From Ichthyophonus hoferi (Eukaryota > Opisthokonta > Ichthyosporea > Ichthyophonida > Ichthyophonidae): 33,684 nt of DNA. The position numbers and the translations under genes are program-made. The notes beneath the pieces were generated by a model. It did no database searches. It worked only from the letters and a program-made list of their open reading frames with translations, and was not told where the DNA came from. Location of the stretch: assembly GCA_002751075.1 (NCBI GenBank), contig NAOQ01000283.1, positions 32,997 to 66,680 on the forward strand, read 5' to 3'. This document shows, in pieces, positions 10,501-22,500 of this stretch (positions are counted from its first letter, which is position 1; every line of letters starts with the position of its first letter).

Positions 10501-13500
10501 CCACGGGGGCATTTTTTGCTGTGGATGTTTTATCTATTACAAAGGTTGCAGCCATTGTTGAATTTAATTTTACCACGGAGGCATTTTTTGCTGTGGATGT
10601 TTTATCTATTACGGAAGTTGCAGCCATTGTTGAATTCAATTTTTTCACGGGGGAAATTTTCGCTGTAAAATGAAGCATAGAGAGGAGGGGAATATGAAGA
10701 GGAGGGATGGGTTACGCATCAAACAAGAGATAAAGAAAAGGTTAAGAAAAGAGTTAAGGAAAGAGAGATATATGATAAAGGTATACGGCCGAATGTAAGT
10801 GATTGGATAGAAAAACCAGCATAAAGATTTAAATAATATGGAAAACGTAGAAATAAATGCAGTTAATAATAAGGGAAAAAAAATGTTAATAACAAAAGAT
10901 AACAGAAAGATAAATAATATTAAATTTAGCTAAACTAAAGAGAAAAATGGTGAAATATGGTATAATTGATTATAAAAATAATATAACAGTTGCGTATTCA
11001 ACAGTAAAAATATTATAAAGATGCATTAAAATAGGAATTTTGTAATGTAATAAAGAATGTATTGTGGGCTATTTACTGCATTTAATGTGTCCAACATGCT
11101 ATAAAGTAGAAATCAAATGGTAGTAAAATACACCTAGTCTAACCATACTATTATTAAAAATACCTATTTATAATGACATCTGTAAACAAATAACTAATAT
11201 TTTCACCATTGGCATATATATATATATATATCTAAAAAAACATGCATGTTTTTGCTTTTGCCTAATACTGTACTTTATTGTAGTAATATAAACTTATATA
11301 TATATATATACTGATAAATGCTAGATTAAGAACAAGAAGAAAAATAATAAAAATTGAAAAATATATAATAATATTAGGGGGAGGTAGAGGGTGACCCACA
11401 GACACGGTTGACGTTCATATCCTTCAGAATTAATCTTTGATTAATGGATGGTAGGGGAAGAATCATGCACTCAAATGTGCTGGCCGCTTCTTCCTTAAGG
11501 GATACCTATTTGGCACATACAAATGCAAATGTCAATGTAAACATAATGCTTATATATTTATGTACTTATGCATTATATCTTCATATTATAATTGCAAGTG
11601 TTTATCCTGAATGCTTATAGGAATATTTATTTATTTTCCTAATAAAACTATGTTGATTAGTTACGTATTCTGACCTTTGGTCAGATATCGATTTCGATTT
11701 TATATATAAAAATATAAATATTTCATTATTGATAATAAAAGATTTTTCTTTGTACTAAAAAATATGCTGTCTACCGATTGTATACATAGACTTTTAAGAA
11801 TAATAACAGAATTTTATATTTACTTTCTAGGGCTAAATGTTAGAATACTACAGTTGCCTCTGGAGTACCATTTGTTTTTACAAAATATTTGAAATGCCAT
11901 TTTAACCTGGCCCAATTTACATTGGCAATTAGATTATATCATTTTTTTTTAGAAAAATGCCAAAGTTACAAAGTCTTGATTAAAATAGTCAATTATAAGC
12001 ACGCTTTATAGTCTCGATAAGATTGATAAAGTTCTGAGTGTTTGTCAATATAAGTTAACTGAAAGTGGCAAGCAGATGAAGCACATTTTTCATAAGAAAA
12101 ACCAACTGATTAAAGAAAAGGAGAAAACTAAATATAGAAATATTTATACATTTTAGACTATATATATACAAATGCTATAAAAAAAAATATAAAACAAATG
12201 ACTTTCCGGTATTAAATCTAAATTAATACTATAGAAGAAGAAGTTGAATTGGGTTTCAATAATGGGTATAATACACTGGCTGAAACTTTAAACTCAAAAT
12301 AGAAGCCACTCACACACCTCTTACCTTTATAGAAATTTTGCTATCCGGTGGAGAGGTGTCATTATCAATGGATATAATATTGATTAGAGCAGAATCAACG
12401 TGAAGAATTGCAGCTAACTGTCCAACGAATAGTGTAATATTAACGTCACTATTATTTTCATTAATTCCAAAGGACAGGATTGTTGTAGTGTTTTTGGCGG
12501 CTGTGTGTAAAATAAGTGCTATGTTGGTCCATGATTGTCATTTTTTACTAGTATATATGCAAGGTTTTTAAACAAGACTACAAAATATTAAACATTTATA
12601 TCATTTAAGAAAAAATTAATTATATTATTTAAAGGTTGTTTTGACAACTAGCTATTATTCTATTTTATCCTATTCTGTACTATACTATAATATCATATTG
12701 TATACTATACTATATCTTTCTGAGTTGTTTTTACAGCAAGTTATCATTATAATATAGCGGACTTGTTGGTGAACGTGGATACATTTGCCGATCTTATTGT
12801 CATTCTCATGTAGCAAGTTGGATTTTGAGTGTTTATGGAGTTAAATTAGATGCATAAAAAAACAATACAGCTATAAAAAATAAACTTAATAGTAAAACTA
12901 AAATAGCAATGAACCAGGATTTCATAAACTAGAATAATATTGAAACGTGTAGTTGACCAAAACGCAATAGTATACGTACAGTGAGGTCAATTTATAAAAT
13001 TATTGAAAGAATTCAAAATAAATAGAAATAACAAAGAAAATGACATGTATATATATATATCTTATAAAAGAATAATACTTGTATATGCACATAGTTACCG
13101 TATTCCATTATATTATGAATTTCCTTTTAATTGCATATTTAGGGAGAAGAGGAGAGTACACAAGTGCAATTATCCATAAGACCTCTTATTTTAATATGAC
13201 TAAACTATATTATATCATATCACATCATATCTTGTAGTATTACAATATGTTACATATTCTCTTCATCTAGTAAAAAAATAAACTGTACAAGTCCAAAATA
13301 GAGAAGTGAATAATAAATAGAATAAAAAGGAAAAGAAATGTATTAGTACAATAGTAACCACATAAATATAAGATATAGTTAGATACTTAGACTGTTATCA
13401 CGTATACCTTTACAATTTTCATCCAGACGATTACACTGGAAACTTCCTGGAATATTAATACAATTTTGAACACGTCCACACCCATGGTCCCCTAGGCATT

Positions 13501-16500
13501 CATTAATATCTTTACAATGTCCAAGGTCACCAGCATATCCTATGTTACACTGGCAAGTTGGTGTGTCAAAGTTAGCCGCTACACACTCGGCGTGCATTCC
13601 ACAACTTGTGGCACATTGCTCGCTGTTTAGAACGGCTAAATATAGAAAAATATATGATTAGGAGAGGACAAAAATAGGGTGTTAGGATTTATTGTTTTAA
13701 TTTCATAGAGCTCCAAAGATGAAAGAAAAGACTTCACTAAAGAATTGGTAAACAAAAGCTATGTAGGCTGCGCCCAATTGTCGGATATGTTTGTGGATAT
13801 AGGTATCCATAATCTTATGGTTATATGCATGCCTATAATTAGGAATTAATGTTTGTTTTTAAAGGATACAAAAAACTAAATTACTATAGTTGTAGCGGGT
13901 TAGGAATAGTATAGGGTAAGCAATTTCATTAGCAAACCAAATGTTCTATATTCTATAGTAGGTACTCTACCTAAACAAACAGAGCCATCGCCGGTATATC
14001 TGCTCTTGCAAGCACAAATATAGCTTCCTGGCACATTAAAACACTTGGCGTGTACACTGCATTGATGTGAGTTGTCTTTACACTCATCCTGATCAGTGCA
14101 AGTACCTCCAATATGCTCATCATATCCAGTGGAGCACACACACCCAGATTGGCCATAACGTGATGTGCAAATAGAGTCCTTGCCACATGGGCTTTCGCAT
14201 TTATTGGAAGGAATGAGGGCTATATATGAAGGGGAGGTCGTAAGAGTTAGGTGTAAAAAATGGCAACGAGGTATATCAGGAAGGAGATATGATATGGGCA
14301 TTGCAAATATATGTGAGATAGCTAATTTTTCTTTTCTGCAGATTATTAAGATTAAACTGGCCGACTTACTGACCAGTTGACTCTACAGGTTTTTTAGATG
14401 ATAAAATAAAGTAATGCATTTATTGGACCAATGAGATATTATAATCACTATGCCGGAAGTAAATATGACTAAGACCCGATATGTGCTAGTGTTTCAAGCA
14501 TTGGTTAAAACAATGATCGGGCTCTAAGAGTTGGTTCCTTGTTATTAGTGTTCCTGTTATGGTCGATATAGTATGTATACATAAACTATCTGCTATTAAC
14601 AATATACGTATAATGTCAAACATTATATATTTGTCGTATTAAACACATTGCTCATATAGTCATATATTAATCCACTTCTATCATACTGTAGGTATGCATC
14701 ACTAACAATTATAATGCAAAACTGGAGAATAGTATAGAATTTAAAAGGGTGAATTAGTACTGCACAACGACTATCATAAATATTCTGAATAGTTGATTAC
14801 AACTGAAAACAACCTATCCATTAATCTATCAATCCAATAACCATTGTATACAGTATTTTATGCCACTTATGATGGATGGACCAGTACGTTAATACACTAA
14901 TTTTTTATAATATACTTTGTTTGTCAAGACATGGTAAGTAATTATAATGTAAAATAGTTCAAATGGTAGTATGATATAAAAATGATAACTAGGTTTAAGA
15001 TTCATTTGTTTCTAATTACTATATATAAATTAGCCATGTTGAATTACAATGTTATCTTATTTTCAATATAATATCAACATCAGTCAATAGTTATAGATAT
15101 CAATAAATGATTATTATTTCTACAGAAAATAAGTGTGTTAAAAATATTTATTATATATTTATTATTCATCAATTTGGTTTAATTTTCTTATTTATTTATT
15201 ACTTGAAACTGTATATTTCCAATTGCATACACATATACTTTAACACATAAAAACACGAATGTATGCATACCTAGTAATTTGTGGATTATAACGTTCTAAT
15301 AAAAACATCTTCAATTATAGGAACTATGTTGTGTTATCTTGGACAATAGAAGAACAGGAGAATGCTTGATTGATTATTTTAGTATTGTATTGTATAAAGT
15401 TTATATGAAAATCCTTAACGGCCAATATTATAGTTATAACATTGCTACAGGTCTAATAATTTTTTAACCAAAGTGAAAAAAAAAAATCAAACCCAGACCT
15501 CACCTGTACATTCCAAACCACTACCCATGTATCCATCATTACATGTGCATGTATATGACCCATTCGTATTTGTGCATTTAGCATTGGGTGAACATTTTGC
15601 TGCACGGTCTGAGCATTCATTCCTATCTACACACGAATCATGATCACTGATATATCCTGGTTTACACGTACAATGGCCATTTTTGGATTTGGTAGAATTG
15701 GTAGAATTGGTAGACGTTTTGATGCATAAAAAATTGATACCACAGTCGGCACATTGGTTTGGAGATAGTATGGCTGCGTATGGATAAATGGAAATAAAAA
15801 AAATTAAAAGGACGTGTCCTTTGGTATACCTTTTTAATTATCTTTGCTATATACACATGCATACGTGTACGAGCTTGTGCAATGATTTAATTATTTGGAA
15901 TATTTGAATTACTCGTTAATGATGAATAGTATGTCAATAAATTACACATACTATCCCTTTTTCATAGCCTCACATTATCATGTTTCTACTTTTTTGTTGA
16001 AAATATGCATATATTCACGATTGCATACCCACATACATAGGCATATAAGAACACAGATGTATATACCCCTTAACATATTAATAGGTAAAACAAATTTCTA
16101 TATTGTCCCTCTTTTACCAAAATTACATATATATTTATTTTAATACGTGTAGACAAGTAATGTAATAAATGTTTAGATATAAAAAGTCTAGAATTATAAT
16201 TATACGGTATAACCAAAATACCTACTCCAGTAAGTCTTCTATATAGGTTAAGACTACTAAAAACCTAAATATAATGTACAGTATATAGTATAGGTCCTAG
16301 GCGTTCATTATAACACACGACTATGCATTACTTTTAAATATCATTTGAAATACTACATATTGCTCTAATAATATTCAAGATCCATTGAAAGAACTCGAAA
16401 AATAGAGAATAGGCTTAGAAACCTAGTCTAGTACAGGTGGTAACCTTGAAATTAAAAAATTGCTATAATACAACAATTGTTAAAAAAAAAAAAACCACAA

Positions 16501-19500
16501 TTGCCTACCTGTACAGATATGCCCATTGCCTATATATCCAACATTACATGTACACAAAAAAGATCCAGGAGTGTTGGTACATCCTGCATTTTGTCCGCAA
16601 AGGATTTCCATATTTTTCTGTTCATTTTCCTGACACTCATTGACATCTCTACACCCACTATCTTTATCTGTGTAGCCATTATCACACACACATACAGGTT
16701 TATCTTCCAACATTATGCATGTACCCTTTTTACCACAGAGGTTTTTACATGCTGATGGTTTAATGGCCGCTGTGTGGTTAAATTGTTTTTAGTAAGAAGC
16801 AGATGTAAATGCTAGCACATAAAGTTAATTATTTACTGAAATATTGATAATATGCGTATAATTTTGCGTTTGTGGTGATACACTATACGCGGGTAAAGCT
16901 AATAATGAACCAAATCCAACATTAAATTACAAACACTCTGTCTTACCATTGCATTGAATACCATCACCAACAAAATTATCTTTGCAATTGCATGAATATG
17001 ACCCCTGAGTGTTGTTACATTTGGCTTGGCCAGCGCACCTATTGATTCCATTACATTCATCTACATCTTCACAAATTTTATTATTATTTATAACATATCC
17101 ACGATTGCAAGTGCACATTGAAGTTTCATTTTCCTTGGTGCAGACTCCATTAGCCCCACAATCGAGACAAGACGTGTCTTCAGTGATATCTATGAAGAAG
17201 GAAGGGTAGAGAAAATTGAATTAGACCTGTTTTAAATAAAATATTCGGAATAATGAGAGTTAAGAAAATAATTACTGGTATGTCAATATATTTTCAGCAA
17301 TGTTTGAGATGCCTATGTTTCCCTGGACCACTCTAAATAGAGAACTAGAGTGCAATAAATAACCATTATGAAGCATACATTGTATCTTAATTATAACTTT
17401 ATATCCAACATATTCTGAATGCAAAACCAAATAACATTAAATTGTTAACTTAGTATTTAAATGTGTGCGTTTTGGCACACTTTAATCTAAAGTAACGATA
17501 TATAAAAATATATTATATCTAAAACATTTTATTATACCAAAGCAAATAATTGTGTTATTGAAATTGTGATCTGGTAGGCTTTATGGTTTGAATTATCCAA
17601 ATGATTGTGTCATTGAAAAAAACAAAAAAACCATTTTTAAAAAAGGTTACATTATTTTTATATATCAGTGATATTTAATTTTTTATGTGTATGTAAGTAC
17701 TGTATATATTCGTGCATAATTTTTTTATGTAATCATAAAAAATAATATGATTATAAGTATATGTGTGATTAACATGTATTTATACACATCTTATAGACAT
17801 GAATTACTTGCATACTAAATTAATTTATTTGTGTGCCTACATATCTTTCATAGAGTGAAAATAAAAGTTATACATAAATTACTAGCCCAAATACTATACA
17901 TTAACTGCTAATTAGCGCTATACACGCAGAATGTTGGCTTGCTATCAGTGTGTTACCTTCGGCTTGCAATATGCTGGTTTTTTCTTTTAAACTTAATTGC
18001 ATTTCCTTTTTAAAGTAGAAATAGTCATTAAATACATATTATATCATATCATAATATAGTAGAATATATGGTAGGGTATATAATCCACATCAGGTTACTC
18101 ACAAAAGAGAAGGTAATTAAATATATGTAATGTACAAACATTGAGAAGATTAACTCAATGGGATTTGTTGTCAAGATTATTATTTTCTATTAATCCCACC
18201 AATTTTCTTAATTAATAATTTTAAAAGAACCTTTTTGTTTAGCTTCAAGCGTCCCTCATTTGAAGCAAGCCATGCACCACAATAACATAGTGCTTGTAAA
18301 GCATTAATATGGGTGCATTTTGCTATGAAATATATAGGAGTAAGTTACTGGTGTTATGTCTATTTCATGCCAACAGCATTTATGATTTTGAACTAATTTT
18401 GTTACAAGCATGTGCAACCCACAAAAGGTAATACTTACTTCTACAGGTATAACCATCCCCAGCATAGTTATCCTGACATACACAGGAAAAACTGCCACGA
18501 TTGTTAATGCAATTTGCAAAATCTTCACACGGATTTGACTTTCTCTTACATTCATTGATGTCTGTGCATTCCCCTCCTTCTGCCCTCACAAAACCCAAAT
18601 AGCAGTCGGCAGTGTAATTTCTACGAATACTGCTGATATAAACTGAAAAATAAAGGGGAATATGAATATGTTAGTATTTTGGGTAGATTGGGTGAGTTTG
18701 TACAGAGTTTGTACTGAGTGATGATGGATAAGCTAGACTAATCGAGTGAAATAGCTATCGGAAAAATTAAAAAATATACATTGTATACGTTTAGAGCGTA
18801 TTTATGCTTGCCCATATTTAGTACAAGAAAAACAAAATTAAAATACAAATGTCAAAAGAAAAAAAGAAAAAAGAAAAAAAAGAAAAAAGAGAAAAAGAGA
18901 GTATAAATTATTGCCGTAATTTCTACTGTTGCTGTAGTTTAAAAAAATAATTATAATAGTATGATTTTTCTGGCTACTATAATTACTAATACAGTAAAAA
19001 ACAAAACTTTATACAACTGCATTGCAATATAATTCTAAGCGTTTGCAGTGGAGTTACGTATCTTTTCAATTTTGTTTTTAAGATATTAAAGCAATTAGTT
19101 GAGAGCTATTCAGTGAGTAATGTATGTATGCAGGTAATAGAAATAAAACAATGTTGAAGCATACATTGAATAATCAAACTTCGTCTTTGTTAAATTAAAT
19201 TTCTAGCCCCAATTATATATATTACCATTGTATTCTGTCATAATATGAACTATTACCCATGTCTTTTTCTGGAAAGAAGATTGTTGCCTCAGACTTATTC
19301 CCAACTAGTGTATGTTCAGAATCCAACAGAGATACATTTAATTGTGTTTGACCTGAAGCAGCTTCATGAACTAATTGCGATGGGAATGTTTCTAATTTGC
19401 TATTAAACAACCACCCATTAGGCACAGATGATGTTGATAATTGGTGTTGTGTTGAGGTGACTTGAGGAGTCTCTTTACCTTGACCCACTAATAGGGAGAT

Positions 19501-22500
19501 GGCTAAATAAGCCAGTGAAAAGCTTCAACCAATACACAATATAAATTTATGAGCATGCACCTCTCATAGTTTAGAAATTCCTAAAACATTAAATATTTAT
19601 GTGCTGATCCGTGCAAACATTTGTTGCTTATCATTAATTTTTAAAACAGAAAATGATTAATGAGTAACACAAACTACGGTCTATAGCTATTACCTAATAA
19701 AATATCTAAAGTAGATATATTTATTGAATAGGTACAATAATTGTAAAATATTGAACATGAACAAATTATTCTTTAGATTTTTAATCCAATGCCTATTTAT
19801 AATAAGATGCGTGCGATTGCATAGAATGTAAATTGAAAGAGGATAAGTGTGTATAATAAAACCTACCATATGATGTAATGGGATTTAATTTAATTTGAAT
19901 GGATTCCTTTGCTGGGATAGTTTTAAATGTCTTATCGGTTAATGATGTTAAAGATACCGAATCCTTAGTCCACTTGGAAGACAAGCGTGTATATGATTCA
20001 GTAAGTATTGAAGTATATTCAGGCCCTAGATGCAGCAGAGTTGTTTCTGATAATAAAATATTACGAGTAGTACTAGTAGACCATAATGATATTATTGAAT
20101 TAATGTTTGTTGTAATCTTGTTGATACTATTAGCATTAGCTTCTACATTTTCCTTCAGTGGTACAGCTTCTATAGTGCTAATTGACAGAGATTTTTTAAA
20201 ATTTCCTGATGATGTTGGTGTTATCTTACCCTCATTTATTGAAGAGGTATGTGAGGATGATACTATCACGTTCTTTTCTGATAAAGTTATATCACTAGCA
20301 GCAGGTGCATCATTGTTGAAGAATTCTTTGTGAACGTCAGAGGTAGTTGAACTACTGTAGGACGCTGTCATAAGAGGAAAAATGATTGATGTGGGTGTTG
20401 AAAATGGCGCATTAAACACATTAGCCAATTGCTCTTCTTGGATTGATGGAGGTGATGGTGGTTGCGATTTGACAATACTAGATGAAGCAGTGTTTTTTTG
20501 TAGGGAGGGTGTATTATAGAAAGGAAAAGGTGTTGATAGTGGTGGGGCCAGTGTAATAGATGGTATTACTTCAGGTTGTGGTGTTGGCTCTTGATTGCTA
20601 AAATTAATGAACGATTCTACATCTAGTGGGGGGTAAGTTACATCAGACTTTGGTGGGGGCGTGGGTATATTTAAAACTGGATTTGGTTTTGGCACTACGG
20701 TATCTGTTAATAAATTTACATCTGGCCCCGCGGTGGGCAGTGGTGAGTCTATGTTTGCATTTTCTTTTTGTTCTATTGGTATTGGTACAGGTAATGTTGT
20801 CGTGAGCTTTGGCGTTGATGGAGGCTGTAATGTGAATAGAGATTTTGATGTTGTCGTTAGTTTTGATATTGATAGAGACTTAGTAGTTGGTTCACGTTTT
20901 GGTGTTGATAGAGGCTTGGATGTTGGTTCCTGTTTTGGTGTCGATAGAGGCTTGGATGTTGCCTTAAGGTTTGGTGTCGTTAAAGTCTTGAATGTTGTTT
21001 TAGGTTTTAGTATTGATAAAGACTTTGATGTTGTTTTAGGTTTGAGTATTGATAGAGGCTTGGATGTTGTCTTGGGTATTAGTGTTGATAGGGGCTTGGA
21101 TGTTCCCTTAGGTTTTGGTGTTGATGGCTTATTTGATGATAGTGGTGAAGAAAGCAATGGTGATATTGGTTTCGGGAGACTTGTGGTCAATGAGTTATTT
21201 ATATTTGAAGTTTTTGTGGTTATGGTTGATGTTATTAGAGCTGGTAGTGTGGTTAGAGCTGGTGTTGTTGTTTTAGATTTTGTTTGTATTGTTGATAATG
21301 GTATTGTGGATGTTAGGTTTGGTGTTGAGGATGTTTGAACTTTAGTTGTAGTAGTTGGCTTAATAGATGTGGACTGAGTGGATTCAAGTGAAGTTGATTT
21401 AGGGGCAAGTTCGGATTTAAGTTCTGGCATTGCATCCATTACAAAACTTTCTGCTGGTAGTTTATACAATGTGGACAAATATGAAGTTAGTTCTGGTTTA
21501 ACTAGTAAATTTTCATTATGGCAGAGTGACAATAAAAATAATTGCACATGCCTATGAATAAGTGTCTAATAATATATTAAGATGGAGATAAGGCTACAAA
21601 TACAAATAGAAATAGATGGAACAAAGAACTTGAGCAAAGGATATTAAATGGAGGTAGACAAAGCCAAAAACGCCAATAACGGGTAAATGAAGAAACAAAA
21701 CGCATTATTACATGTATTTATATCTTTTTTAATATACATATATATATATAAATTAATACAAAGACACGTTTATGTAGCATTTGTTTTGAGGTGTTTAATT
21801 TGTGCACAAGAGAACTAATGAAAGCTAACCTACCTGTTTCGCAAAGGGGACCCGCAAAGTTTTCGGTACAGATGCAGAAATTCTTTTTAGAGCTATCCAC
21901 ACATTCCCCTTTGTTCATGCACGGATTAGGGGAACATGAGGTCGGCGTTTCACATGTTATACCACCCCATCCTGATGTGCAATTACATACAAACCCATCG
22001 GAAAGATCCTTGCATTGACCCCCTGAGAGTATAATTTATCAATAATGCGTAAGAGTGTTATCTTGAGTAAACCTTTTATTGCTGTGGAATACAGTAAGGG
22101 TCTCAAAAATGTAACCCTGTGTTATTTTGACGCTTCAAAGTTTTTGTTCACACTGAAAAGCTTTAAAAGCATGAACTAAAAAACAAATCTTGAATTTTTT
22201 TAAAAATAGATAAGAAAAAAAAGATACACTATCTTCCTTACAAATAACATGTTGTCTTAGTAACATTTGTATTGAATTGTTTCTCTTTTTAAAAAGCCTT
22301 AATATTTTTACTTAAAACAAATATCTTAATTTGTGTCAAATTGGGTTAATAATAAGCACGTAAGTTTCTTTTGCAAGAACACTGGGAACTTTAAGAANNN
22401 NNNNNNNNNNNNNNNNNNNNNNCAAAGTTTTTGTTCACACTGAAAAGCTTTAAAAGCATGAACTAAAAAACAAATCTTGAATTTTTTTAAAAATAGATAA

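Noticed and set aside
10233-10673. Plus-strand frames of 146 and 119 codons with regular repeats
   Set aside because: Antisense shadows of the 72-bp coding repeat; a repeat unit divisible by three keeps all frames open.
20661-21338. 225-codon plus-strand open frame (Gly/Val/Asp-rich)
   Set aside because: It is the exact antisense of the mucin-like repeats; the minus-strand frame has correct splice sites and phases, and this one has only repeat composition.
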